Below, piece after piece: positions 1 through 7,890 of a DNA stretch of 45,007 nt. The position numbers and the translations under genes were made by a program. Numbering within the stretch: the stretch's first letter is position 1; every line of letters begins with the position of its first letter. Source of the stretch: Casp-actino8 sp964513215 (GTDB taxonomy: Bacteria > Actinomycetota > Acidimicrobiia > Acidimicrobiales > Ilumatobacteraceae); contig CAZELU010000014.1 in assembly GCA_964513215.1 (NCBI GenBank), positions 1 through 45,007 of the forward strand, written 5' to 3'. The notes beneath the pieces were generated by a model. That model saw only the letters and a list, made by a program, of their open reading frames with translations. It ran no database searches and had not been told where the DNA came from.

Positions 1-1905
1 CATCACACCGCGCAGGTGGCCAACGTCATCACGTATCGCGCGCGCTCGGCCGTGCGCGACATGGCCCGTGCCCTCGGCTACTCACCCGGCCAGCAAGACG
101 CGTGGTCGAAACAGATCGATCGCTGGGGTCGTGTGCAAGGTGTGGTCGAACAGACCGGCCCCGACGGACGTCCCGATCACTCCATTCCGTCGCCGGTTCT
201 CGAGTTGGCCATGGAGATCGAAGACATGCCGCGGCATCTCGGCATCCATTCGGGTGGCATGGTCATCTGTGATCGACCCGTGATCGAGGTGTGCCCGGTC
301 GAGTGGGCCACCATGCGCGATCGCAGTGTGTTGCAGTGGGACAAGGACGACTGCGCGGCCGCTGGCCTCGTGAAGTTCGATCTGTTGGGCCTGGGCATGT
401 TGTCGGCGTTGCACGGCGCGGTCGACTTGGTGGCCGAGCACGAAGGTGAACACATCGATCTGGCCACCTTGCCGCAGGACGACGACGTGTACGCCATGTT
501 GTGCCGCGCCGACACCGTGGGTGTGTTCCAGATCGAATCGCGCGCGCAGATGGCCACGCTGCCACGCCTCAAACCGCGTCGCTTCTACGACCTCGTGGTG
601 GAAGTGGCGCTCATTCGCCCCGGACCCATTCAGGGCGGGTCGGTGCACCCGTACATCCGCCGCCGCAACGGACAAGAACCCATCACGTATCTGCATCCAC
701 TGCTCGAGAACAGCCTGGGCAAGACCCTCGGTATCCCGCTGTTCCAAGAACAGCTCATGCAGATGGCCATCGACGTCGCCGGGTTCACGCCGTCGGAAGC
801 CGATCAGTTGCGCCAGGCCATGGGATCGAAGCGCAGTCAGGCGCGTATGCAGCGCCTGCGCCAACGGTTGTACGAGGGCATGGCCGAGCGGGGCATCGTG
901 GGCGATGTCGCCGACGAGATCTTCGACAAGATGGCGGCCTTCGCCAACTACGGATTTCCCGAGAGCCACTCGGTGTCATTCGCGTACCTCGTCTATTCGT
1001 CGTCGTGGTTGAAGTTGCACAAACCGGCGGCGTTCTACGCGGGTCTGCTCAACGCACAACCGATGGGTTTCTGGAGTCCGCACTCGCTCGCCCAGGACGC
1101 GCGCCGTCACGGAATCGTGGTGCGCACACCCGATCTGCTCGCGTCCACCGCCGGCGCCACTCTCGAACGCGACTCACAGAGCCACGGTGGATTCGCAGTG
1201 CGTCTCGGTCTCGAATCGGTGCGCGGTGTGAGTCACGATCTGGCCGTCACGATTCAGAACGAGCGCACCGAGCGCGGGGCGTATCGCGGTATCGATGATC
1301 TCGTGCGTCGCGTCCCCGAGCTCACGGTCGCGCATCTCGAAGCCTTCGCCACCGCTGGCGTCTTCGGCGAGTGCTTCGCGTTCGATCGTCGTCAGGCGCT
1401 CTGGGCTGTGGGTGCGGCTCATCAGTCGCGGCCCGATCGGCTGCCCGGACTCGCCACCACGAACGCTCCCACGCTGCCCGGTATGCAACCCATCGACGAA
1501 GCCATCGCCGATCTGTGGGCCACGGGTGTGGCGCCCACCGGACACCCCACGTCGTTCTTGCGCGAGCAACTCGACGAGATGGGAGTGGTCACGGCCGAAC
1601 GTCTGCTCACCATCGATGCCGCCAAGGTGTGGGTGGCCGGTGTGGTCACGCATCGTCAACGACCGTCGACGGCCGGTGGCACCACGTTCATGAATCTCGA
1701 AGACGAAACCGGCCTCATCAACATCGTGGTGTCGGTGGGTTGCTGGAAACGTTTCCGACCAGTCGCGCGTGGCGCCTCGTCGCTGCTCATTCGCGGTCGC
1801 CTGCAACGAGTGGAGGGTGTGGTCAACATCGTGGCCGAACACATTCGTCCGCTCGCCACTCCGGCGGCAGCCAGCACCGCCACCTTCGTGCGGAACTTCC
1901 GTTAG
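1..1905 (+). CDS. dnaE2: Error-prone DNA polymerase DnaE2 (ImuC), C-terminal part, 5' end outside window
   Basis: The frame is open from base 1 (reads HHTAQVANVITYR...) to TAG at 1903-1905, giving about 634 residues. DnaE2 proteins are usually about 1,050-1,100 residues, so the PHP domain and the first part of the palm lie upstream. The stretch around bases 40-130 (RSAVRDMARALGY, then SPGQQDAWSKQ) is typical of DnaE2 rather than replicative DnaE. KFDLLGLG near base 376 should carry the third catalytic aspartate of C-family polymerases. The C-terminal part (about bases 1620-1860) looks like the OB-fold domain. In the family this enzyme performs translesion synthesis with ImuA'/ImuB and is SOS-induced; those partners and the promoter are not in view. 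Its stop overlaps the stop of the convergent EamA gene. Confidence 0.93.
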   Translation, partial: HHTAQVANVITYRARSAVRDMARALGYSPGQQDAWSKQIDRWGRVQGVVEQTGPDGRPDHSIPSPVLELAMEIEDMPRHLGIHSGGMVICDRPVIEVCPVEWATMRDRSVLQWDKDDCAAAGLVKFDLLGLGMLSALHGAVDLVAEHEGEHIDLATLPQDDDVYAMLCRADTVGVFQIESRAQMATLPRLKPRRFYDLVVEVALIRPGPIQGGSVHPYIRRRNGQEPITYLHPLLENSLGKTLGIPLFQEQLMQMAIDVAGFTPSEADQLRQAMGSKRSQARMQRLRQRLYEGMAERGIVGDVADEIFDKMAAFANYGFPESHSVSFAYLVYSSSWLKLHKPAAFYAGLLNAQPMGFWSPHSLAQDARRHGIVVRTPDLLASTAGATLERDSQSHGGFAVRLGLESVRGVSHDLAVTIQNERTERGAYRGIDDLVRRVPELTVAHLEAFATAGVFGECFAFDRRQALWAVGAAHQSRPDRLPGLATTNAPTLPGMQPIDEAIADLWATGVAPTGHPTSFLREQLDEMGVVTAERLLTIDAAKVWVAGVVTHRQRPSTAGGTTFMNLEDETGLINIVVSVGCWKRFRPVARGASSLLIRGRLQRVEGVVNIVAEHIRPLATPAAASTATFVRNFR

Positions 1906-2762
1906 TTGGAAGCCGCGCGGCCGGCCAGATACGCACCCCACAACGTGACCGCGCAACCGAGCACCGACACGATCTCCACGGCCTCATCGAGGATCACTGC
2001 GCCCAGGATCAACGACACCACCGGGATCAAGTACGTGGTGACCGACGCACGGGTGCTCCCGAACCGACCGGCGTTGGCGGCCATGGCCACGTAGGCCAGG
2101 GCGGTACCGAAAACGCCCATGGCCACGATCATGAGGAACGGCTTCCAGGCGAAATCGACGTCGCCGACCTTGGCGATGCCGAACGGCGCCGTGAGCACGA
2201 ACGCCACCAACTGCGTGTTCCAGAGAACTGGCAACGCGCCGTACTCGCGCTGCAGCGGTGCGGCCAGATCGAGCGCGAACCCGTAACACGCGAGGGCGAT
2301 GAAGATCAGCAGGAGTCCGATGGCACTGGACGAGCCGTCGTCGAGTGTCGGGAGCGCGATGAGCACCACACCACCGAAACCGACAGCCAGTCCGTACAAC
2401 TGCGATCGCGACGGTCGACGTTTGTACACGAGCGTCGCCACGGTGGCCACGAACAACGGAATGGCACCGTTCAACATTCCCGACACGCTCGAGGCCACAC
2501 GCTCGCCCGCGAAGGGGAACATGGTGAGCGGAACGGCCATCCAGATGAGGCCGAGGAGGAACAGCCGCGGCCAGGCTTCACGCGGCAGTTTCATCCGCGC
2601 GGCGGGCACGAAAGCGAGTGTGGCGAAGCCGAGACCGATACGCATCGGCGTGATCATGATCGCGGGGAACGCTTCCAGCCCTTCGGCGATGAAATAGAAC
2701 GAGGTTCCCCAAATGAGTCCGGGTACGGCCAGTCGGGCCAGATCGGTGCGCGCCTCGCTCAT
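1902..2762 (-). CDS. EamA/DMT-superfamily membrane transporter (RhaT/YdcZ-like permease)
   Basis: 286 residues starting MSEARTDLARL. The protein is almost entirely hydrophobic helices, about ten, in two EamA repeats. The first repeat holds the typical GLIWGTSFYF opening and PAIMITPMRIGLGF. The second has GAVILDEAVEIVSVLGCAVTLWGAYLAGR, the usual end of drug/metabolite exporters. The ATG at 2762 overlaps the stop of the upstream gene (TCAT at 2759-2762 on the plus strand), so the two are translationally coupled. An in-frame start at 2784 exists but would lie deeper inside the neighbour. Its stop shares bases with the dnaE2 stop. The substrate cannot be told from sequence; family members export amino acids, metabolites or drugs. 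Confidence 0.85.
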   Translation of the reverse strand: MSEARTDLARLAVPGLIWGTSFYFIAEGLEAFPAIMITPMRIGLGFATLAFVPAARMKLPREAWPRLFLLGLIWMAVPLTMFPFAGERVASSVSGMLNGAIPLFVATVATLVYKRRPSRSQLYGLAVGFGGVVLIALPTLDDGSSSAIGLLLIFIALACYGFALDLAAPLQREYGALPVLWNTQLVAFVLTAPFGIAKVGDVDFAWKPFLMIVAMGVFGTALAYVAMAANAGRFGSTRASVTTYLIPVVSLILGAVILDEAVEIVSVLGCAVTLWGAYLAGRAASN

Positions 2763-3151
2763 GCTCGTGACGCCAAACGCCATCGGGCGATCGCGCGCCA
2801 ACCGTTGAGCACCGCACCCAAGAAGACTGTCGCCACGATCACGAAGGCGGTGGCCGTGCCGTCGTCGAACACCACCTTGCGCAGCACCATGCCGAGGGCG
2901 ACCGTACCGATCCAGGTGACGGCACCCGAACGCGGTGACAACGGATCGCGCCACACCAATGCCACCAGCCAGGTGACCAACAAGGCGACGAGGAACGGTG
3001 CCGCGGTTTCGATCACGCCGGTCGGGGCCACACCTTCGTCGTGATTGCGTCGGCCGATGGCCACGAAGACCACGATCGACAGGACGTCGGCCACGAGACA
3101 CCAGGCGCGCATTCGCACTGTGGACGGGCGATCAGCGGAGGTGACAGACAT
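2759..3151 (-). CDS. DUF3054-like small membrane protein
   Basis: 130 residues, beginning MSVTSADRPSTVRM. Four hydrophobic segments can be seen (about residues 15-32, 45-65, 78-92 and 98-118). The motif FVAIGRRNHDEG after the first helix and WRDPLSPRSGAVTW in the middle resemble the actinobacterial DUF3054 family, whose function is unknown. It lies 5 bp after the molybdopterin oxidoreductase gene and overlaps the EamA gene by 4 bp, so the three are probably one transcript. A membrane partner or anchor for the oxidoreductase is only a guess from position. Confidence 0.8.
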   Translation of the reverse strand: MSVTSADRPSTVRMRAWCLVADVLSIVVFVAIGRRNHDEGVAPTGVIETAAPFLVALLVTWLVALVWRDPLSPRSGAVTWIGTVALGMVLRKVVFDDGTATAFVIVATVFLGAVLNGWRAIARWRLASRA

Positions 3152-3156
3152 GGTGC

Positions 3157-5367
3157 TCAGACCTTCTCGATCGACACGATCGCGTTGTAGTCGGGGATGC
3201 GACTGGCGTCGTCGTTGAGTTCGGCGCTGATGAGTACGTTGCCCTCGGGCCAGTGCACCTGCACGCTCTGCCGGGGAAGTTGAACGATCTTCACCGTGCC
3301 GAGCATCGATCCGACCGGACTCGTCAGACGAACACGGTCACCTTCGCCCACACCGAGATCACGGGCATCGCGTTCGTCGATGTACACCGCGTCACGACCG
3401 GCGCCAGTGAGCGGATCACGTTCGTTGAACACCATCGAGTTGAACTGCTTGCCACGGCGCGTGCTCAAGAAGAACTGCCCGGGCGCGACGGCCGGCGGGC
3501 TGACGTCGACCACGCTGAAACGTGCCCGACCATCAGGAAGCGGGAAATCGCCGCCCGCGCACAGGTGTCGTCCGCCGTACCGCACGGCATCGCCGGTGTT
3601 CGACAAGGTCTCGATACCGGCGTACATCGGAACCACTCGCGCGATTTCCGTACGCAACGCTCGATTGTCGGCCCAGTCGAAAGCGTCGGCTCGTTGCGCA
3701 TCGGTTCGAACGGCGAGGTCGGCGAAGATGCGCCATTCGCTGCGGGCCTCGCCGGGTGCGTCGATCACCTGTGGGCTGAAGGCGATCTGCCGCTCGGTGG
3801 TGGTGGACGTGCCACCCCCTTCTTGTTCGTAGCGCGTGGCGGCCGGCAGGAGGATCACGTCGTCGCCGTCGAGCAGCATCTGCGACGTGAGCACGATGTC
3901 TTGATGCACGCGCAGCGGAACACGCTGCAACGCGCGGGCCACGCGATCGGGATCGGGCATCACGTCGAGGAAATTCGAGCCGTCGAGATACAGAACGTCG
4001 ATCGCATCCGATTCGGCGGCCAACACCATCTCGGGTGCGGTGAGACCCGGACGATCGGGAACCGGAAAACCCCACGCGTCGGAGAGTTCGCGGGCCGACT
4101 CGGGAGACACCGGAACCGAACCGGGGAACGCGGTGGAGTACGCACCCATCTCGGCGCCACCTTGAACGCCTGAGTGGCCGCGGATGGGCATGAGTCCGGC
4201 GCCGTTGCGGCCCACGTTGCCGCGCGCGAGGGCCACGTTCACGATGGCCTGCACACCTTCGACACCGTGGCGATGCTGGGTGATCCCCATGCTCCAGATG
4301 AGCACCGCACCGCGCGCCGACGAATACAGATCGGCGAACGCACTGAGTTGCGCGGCCGTCACGCCTGCGGTGTCGAGCAGATCACGGAAGTCGAGCGTGT
4401 CGAGGTGCGCGCACAATTCGGTCCAGCCCGTGGTGTGATCGCGCACGAACGTCTCATCGATCGCGCCACGCCGACGCAACTCGATCAGCAAAGCATTGGC
4501 CAACGCCACGTCACCTTCCGGACGCACCGGTACGTGTAGATCGCACAACTTCGTGCCGAACATGAACGACTCGGGCTTCGACGGAACCCAGTAGCGCTCG
4601 AGGCCGGGCTCGAGATACGGATTGACCACCACGACCTTCGCGCCGTTCTTCTTGGCCTCGTAGAGGTACTTGGTGAACACCGGTTGGTTGTTGGCCACGT
4701 TGGTGCCCCACAGCACCACCAGGTCGGTGTCGATCACGTCTTGCAGACTGCACGTGCTCGCAGCCACACCGATGGTCGATTTCAACCCGATGGTGGACGG
4801 TGCATGGCACGTCCGCGCGGCCGAGTCGATGTTGGCGATACCCATCGCACGGGCCGCCTTGCCGGCGGCGTAGTACGCCTCGTTGGTGAGGCCGCGGCTG
4901 GTGAGATAGATCGCGGTGCGATCGGGGCCAGCGGCGCGGATGCGCGACGAGATGGCGTCGAGGGCCTCGTCCCACGTGATGCGATGGAACCCGAGATCAC
5001 CGCGACGGCGGCGCATCGGGAACGCCAGGCGTCCCATCTCGCGCAACTCGGTGCTCGAGCGGTTGCGCAACCACGACACGTCGTGCAGAACCGAGTGATC
5101 GAACGGTTCGGCGCAATTGACCTCGAGCAACTTGAGCCGCGTGGTGCAGAGATGAATCCCGTCCAGCGTCCAGTCGTGAAAGCCGGCCACGCCGAGAGCG
5201 CAACCGTCGCACACACCCTTCGACAAGATGTTCCACGCCTTGCGCGGCGACTTGCGCACGTGCAGGGCGACCTGAGCCATCTCGGCCAGGTGATTGGGTT
5301 TGGTGTGGCCGATGCCGTTGGGGGAGAGGCTCACCCACGATTTCGGATTCCAGAGCCGTGGTGCCAC
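3157..5367 (-). CDS. Molybdopterin-dependent oxidoreductase, FdhF/YdeP-type alpha subunit
   Basis: 736 residues, GTG start at 5367, seven bases after the ino1 stop. The overall plan matches the formate-dehydrogenase-like family of E. coli YdeP (about 760 residues). A short N-terminal CxxC element (CDGCALG, residues 53-59) stands where FdhF has a four-cysteine 4Fe-4S site. The molybdopterin domain includes VVLWGTNVANNQPV. The C-terminal MopB-CT domain starts near QFFLSTRRGKQFNSM (about residue 640). Cys187-His188 in RTCHAPST occupies the position of the molybdenum-ligand selenocysteine/cysteine and its histidine in FDH, so a cysteine-ligated enzyme is inferred. The true substrate of YdeP-type proteins is poorly known. 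No fdhD or electron-transfer subunit is nearby. The weak ribosome site and short gap suggest coupling to ino1. Confidence 0.85.
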   Translation of the reverse strand: MAPRLWNPKSWVSLSPNGIGHTKPNHLAEMAQVALHVRKSPRKAWNILSKGVCDGCALGVAGFHDWTLDGIHLCTTRLKLLEVNCAEPFDHSVLHDVSWLRNRSSTELREMGRLAFPMRRRRGDLGFHRITWDEALDAISSRIRAAGPDRTAIYLTSRGLTNEAYYAAGKAARAMGIANIDSAARTCHAPSTIGLKSTIGVAASTCSLQDVIDTDLVVLWGTNVANNQPVFTKYLYEAKKNGAKVVVVNPYLEPGLERYWVPSKPESFMFGTKLCDLHVPVRPEGDVALANALLIELRRRGAIDETFVRDHTTGWTELCAHLDTLDFRDLLDTAGVTAAQLSAFADLYSSARGAVLIWSMGITQHRHGVEGVQAIVNVALARGNVGRNGAGLMPIRGHSGVQGGAEMGAYSTAFPGSVPVSPESARELSDAWGFPVPDRPGLTAPEMVLAAESDAIDVLYLDGSNFLDVMPDPDRVARALQRVPLRVHQDIVLTSQMLLDGDDVILLPAATRYEQEGGGTSTTTERQIAFSPQVIDAPGEARSEWRIFADLAVRTDAQRADAFDWADNRALRTEIARVVPMYAGIETLSNTGDAVRYGGRHLCAGGDFPLPDGRARFSVVDVSPPAVAPGQFFLSTRRGKQFNSMVFNERDPLTGAGRDAVYIDERDARDLGVGEGDRVRLTSPVGSMLGTVKIVQLPRQSVQVHWPEGNVLISAELNDDASRIPDYNAIVSIEKV

Positions 5368-5374
5368 GGCCCGA

Positions 5375-6703
5375 TCAGATCTCTTCGTAGTACTCGCGAC
5401 CGAGGTGCGTGATCTGGTCTTCGCCCATCATCCAACGCAACGTGTTCTTCAACTTGGTGAGCTGAATGAACAAGTCGTGCTCGGGGTACAGACCCGGCGC
5501 CACCTGCGGGCTCTTGTAGTAGAAGCTCAGCCACTCCTGAATTCCACCGAGGCCAGCGCGCTGCGCGAGGTCGGAGAACAAGATGAGGTCGAGGGCGAGA
5601 GGAGCAGCGAGGATCGAGTCGCGGCAGAGGAAGTTGACCTTGATCTGCATCGGGTAGCCGAGCCAACCCGTGATGTCGATGTTGTCCCAACCCTCTTTGT
5701 TGTCACCGCGCGGCGGGTAGTAGTTGATCTGCACCTTGTGGAACACGTCGCCGTACAGATCGGGATACTTCGACGGCTGCAAGATGTCTTCGAGCACACC
5801 GAGCTTCGACTCTTCCTTGGTCTTGAAGTTCTCGGGAGCGTCGAGCACCTCACCGTCGCGGTTGCCGAGGATGTTGGTGCTGTACCAACCCGACAGACCG
5901 AGCATGCGGGCCTTCAACATCGGCGCCAACACGGTCTTCATGAGGGTCTGACCGGTCTTGAAGTCCTTGCCCGAGATGGGCACACCCTTGTCGGTGGCGA
6001 ACTGGCGCAGCACCGGGGCGTCGACCGCGAGGTTGGGGGCGCCGTTGTTGAACGGCACACCTTCGAGAAGAGCGGCGTAGGCGTACAACTGGCACGGCGA
6101 CACCGTCTCGTCGTTGGCATCGATGGCCTTCTCGAACGATTCGAGATCGATGTGCGCGCGGCCCGGCTCGATGAAGATCTCGGTGCTCGCGCACCAGATC
6201 ATGACGAGGCGCTCGCACTTGTTGTCTTCGCGGAAACGATTGATGTCTTCGCGAATCGCGTTGAGCATGCCGCGCTTCGACGAGATGGCCTTCACGTGCT
6301 GGCCGTCGAGGTTGCGCGCGTACTTGCGCTCGAACGCGGCCTGCATGGGGCGCACCTCGCGCAGTGCATCGGAGATGGCCTCGATGTGCTTGCCGCTCTC
6401 GAGAACGCCGGCGCGGCTGGCCGACACGTACGCGTCGTCGGGGTACACGTCCCAGGCGCCCCACACGATGTCGTCGAGTGCGGCGAGCGGAACGAAATCC
6501 TTGATGAGCGGCGAGCGGTCGTCGGTGCGCTTGCCCAGGCGGATGGTGCCCATCTGCGTGAGCGAGCCGATGGGCTTGCCCTGGCCGCGCTTGGCGAGTT
6601 CGACACCGGCGATGAGCGTGGACGCGACGGCGCCCAGGCCGACGGTCAACACACCCAGGCGACCGCTGGCGGGCGCAACCTTCGGGGACGGAGGAGTGGT
6701 CAT
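5375..6703 (-). CDS. ino1: Inositol-3-phosphate synthase (myo-inositol-1-phosphate synthase)
   Basis: 442 residues from MTTPPSPKV at 6703. The upstream extension of the open frame to 7081 runs into the divergent folD gene and is not protein-like, so this start is preferred; GAGAGG lies 9 nt ahead of it. The enzyme converts glucose-6-phosphate to inositol-3-phosphate with internal NAD recycling. Visible features are the Rossmann loop GVLTVGLGAVASTL (about residues 17-30), GAWDVYPDDAY, and the conserved catalytic/tetramerisation region NFKTKEESKLGVLEDILQ with DNIDITGW and MQIKVNFLCRDSILAAPLALDL near the end. In actinobacteria the product feeds mycothiol, phosphatidylinositol and other inositol lipids. 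It heads the minus-strand run with the molybdopterin oxidoreductase. Confidence 0.93.
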   Translation of the reverse strand: MTTPPSPKVAPASGRLGVLTVGLGAVASTLIAGVELAKRGQGKPIGSLTQMGTIRLGKRTDDRSPLIKDFVPLAALDDIVWGAWDVYPDDAYVSASRAGVLESGKHIEAISDALREVRPMQAAFERKYARNLDGQHVKAISSKRGMLNAIREDINRFREDNKCERLVMIWCASTEIFIEPGRAHIDLESFEKAIDANDETVSPCQLYAYAALLEGVPFNNGAPNLAVDAPVLRQFATDKGVPISGKDFKTGQTLMKTVLAPMLKARMLGLSGWYSTNILGNRDGEVLDAPENFKTKEESKLGVLEDILQPSKYPDLYGDVFHKVQINYYPPRGDNKEGWDNIDITGWLGYPMQIKVNFLCRDSILAAPLALDLILFSDLAQRAGLGGIQEWLSFYYKSPQVAPGLYPEHDLFIQLTKLKNTLRWMMGEDQITHLGREYYEEI

Positions 6704-6756
6704 GGCAAAAGGCCTCTCTATGGCGCCAGTCAGGGCGACCGGCGGGCCGGATGTAG

Positions 6757-6762
6757 AGGCTA
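6757..6762 (-). promoter_or_regulatory. Candidate -10 box for ino1
   Basis: On the minus strand these bases read TAGCCT, matching the -10 type used repeatedly in this window. It would give ino1 a leader of about 45 nt containing its Shine-Dalgarno-like GAGAGG. No -35 hexamer stands out. Confidence 0.35.
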
Positions 6763-6780
6763 GGCGGTCGCCCCCGCTCG

Positions 6781-6786
6781 TAGCAT
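6781..6786 (+). promoter_or_regulatory. Candidate -10 box for leaderless folD mRNA
   Basis: TAGCAT followed by 7 nt and then the folD ATG at 6794. No Shine-Dalgarno lies between. The spacing puts the likely transcription start at or next to the start codon. Confidence 0.55.
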
Positions 6787-6793
6787 CAACCCG

Positions 6794-7669
6794 ATGGACG
6801 CTCGGACCCCTGGTGGCGCACTCATCATGGATGGCAATCGCCTGCGTGACGAGATCGTCGCCCGTCTGGCCAGGGAGATCGCCGCGGCCGGGTCGCCGCC
6901 AGTGTGTCTGGCCACCGTCTTGGTGGGCGACGACGGACCCAGCCAGCGCTATGTGCGCAACAAGCACGCCCAGGCCGAGAAGGCCGGCATGGTGAGCCGC
7001 AACGAGGTGCTCCCGGCCTCGGCGGGTCAGGCCGCCGTCGAAACCGTGGTCGCGCGGCTGGCCGCCGACCCCACGGTGCACGGGATCCTGGTACAGAGCC
7101 CGTTGCCCGCGGGCTACGACGAGGAAGCGGTGTTGGCCCTCATCCCGGCCGACAAGGACGTGGACGGCCTCACCACCCAGTCGATGGGTCGGCTCATGCG
7201 CGGACTTCCTGGTCTGGTGGGGTGCACACCCCTCGGCGTGATGCGCCTGCTCGAGCGCTACGGCATCGCCACCGCCGGTCAGCGGGCCATCGTGATCGGC
7301 CGGTCGATGCTCGTGGGCCTACCCCTCTCGGTGCTCCTGGCCCGCAAGGGTGTCGACGCCACGGTCACCATCGCCCACAGCCGATCGGGCGACATCACCG
7401 AACTGTGCCGCCAGGCCGACATCGTGGTGGGTGCAGCCGGCGTGCCGCGCATGATCACCGCCGCCCACGTGAAGCCCGGCGCCACCGTGATCGACGTGGG
7501 TATCTCGCGCACCGACGCCGGCATCGTGGGCGACGTCGACTTCGACGCGGTGCAGGCCGTGGCCGGAGCCATCACGCCCATGCCCGGTGGCACGGGTCCG
7601 ATGACCATTGCCTGTCTGCTCGAGAACACGCTCACGGCGGCCCGGCTGCAGGGCGCCTTCCCGGCCTGA
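6794..7669 (+). CDS. folD: Bifunctional methylenetetrahydrofolate dehydrogenase/cyclohydrolase FolD
   Basis: 291 residues. It interconverts 5,10-methylene-, methenyl- and 10-formyl-tetrahydrofolate with NADP. The catalytic-domain YVRNKHAQAEKAG carries the family lysine. ILVQSPLPAGYD and DKDVDGLTTQSMGRL form the folate site. The Rossmann domain has VIGRSMLVGLPLSVLL, and the C-terminal signature TPMPGGTGPMTIACLLENT is complete. Length fits the family (280-300). It is divergent from ino1 across 90 bp. The ATG at 6794 sits 7 nt after TAGCAT; an in-frame ATG at 6827 (MDGNRL) would also keep the whole conserved domain and is a possible alternative start. Confidence 0.95.
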   Translation: MDARTPGGALIMDGNRLRDEIVARLAREIAAAGSPPVCLATVLVGDDGPSQRYVRNKHAQAEKAGMVSRNEVLPASAGQAAVETVVARLAADPTVHGILVQSPLPAGYDEEAVLALIPADKDVDGLTTQSMGRLMRGLPGLVGCTPLGVMRLLERYGIATAGQRAIVIGRSMLVGLPLSVLLARKGVDATVTIAHSRSGDITELCRQADIVVGAAGVPRMITAAHVKPGATVIDVGISRTDAGIVGDVDFDAVQAVAGAITPMPGGTGPMTIACLLENTLTAARLQGAFPA

Positions 7670-7693
7670 CCACTCGGTCTCGCGCGATGCGGG

Positions 7694-7723
7694 TTGTGAT
7701 CGCTTCGCCGACCCTGGCAGACT
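7694..7723 (+). promoter_or_regulatory. Candidate promoter of the ilv leader/attenuator
   Basis: TTGTGA at 7694-7699 and CAGACT at 7718-7723 are separated by 18 nt. The leader-peptide ATG follows the -10 box after 7 nt, so transcription would start at or just before the ATG and the leader peptide would be translated from a leaderless mRNA. Confidence 0.5.
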
Positions 7724-7730
7724 GAGACCA

Positions 7731-7781
7731 ATGTTCACCGTTGCTTCGATCCCGGCTCTGGCCCTCGTAGTAATCGTGTAG
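7731..7781 (+). CDS. ilv operon leader peptide (attenuation peptide)
   Basis: A 16-codon frame, MFTVASIPALALVVIV, ends at TAG 7779-7781. Eight of its 16 residues are valine, isoleucine or leucine, and the last four codons before the stop are Val-Val-Ile-Val. It lies directly upstream of two hairpins and 110 bp before ilvB. This is the classic arrangement by which ribosome stalling at branched-chain codons controls read-through into ilvBNC, as known for other actinobacterial ilv operons. No Shine-Dalgarno is visible. Confidence 0.8.
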   Translation: MFTVASIPALALVVIV

Positions 7782-7840
7782 ACGCGCTCGTCCATAGAGC
7801 GCGTCGTCCGGCCTCCCGAGTGGGAGGCCATTTCATTTCA
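7781..7840 (+). terminator. ilvBNC transcription attenuator: two hairpins, the second followed by T-rich tract
   Basis: The first hairpin is a perfect 9-bp stem, GACGCGCTC (7781-7789) with GAGCGCGTC (7797-7805), starting on the leader-peptide stop codon. The second is a perfect 8-bp stem, GGCCTCCC (7810-7817) with GGGAGGCC (7822-7829), tetraloop GAGT, followed by ATTTCATTTCA, which looks like an intrinsic terminator. It lies before ilvB and after the leader peptide. I could not find a convincing antiterminator helix that excludes the terminator stem, so the switching step is inferred. Confidence 0.75.
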
Positions 7841-7890
7841 CCGACAGAAATTTCCGAGCATCTCCACCACCCGTCACGACAGGAAACGAC

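Noticed and set aside
1371..3044. 557-residue plus-strand open frame crossing the dnaE2 and EamA genes
   Set aside because: Arg/His-rich low-quality translation that overlaps two well-supported genes; a GC-rich shadow frame.
5294..6763. 489-residue plus-strand open frame opposite ino1
   Set aside because: It is antisense to a clear enzyme gene and has no recognisable domain; typical third-position GC shadow.
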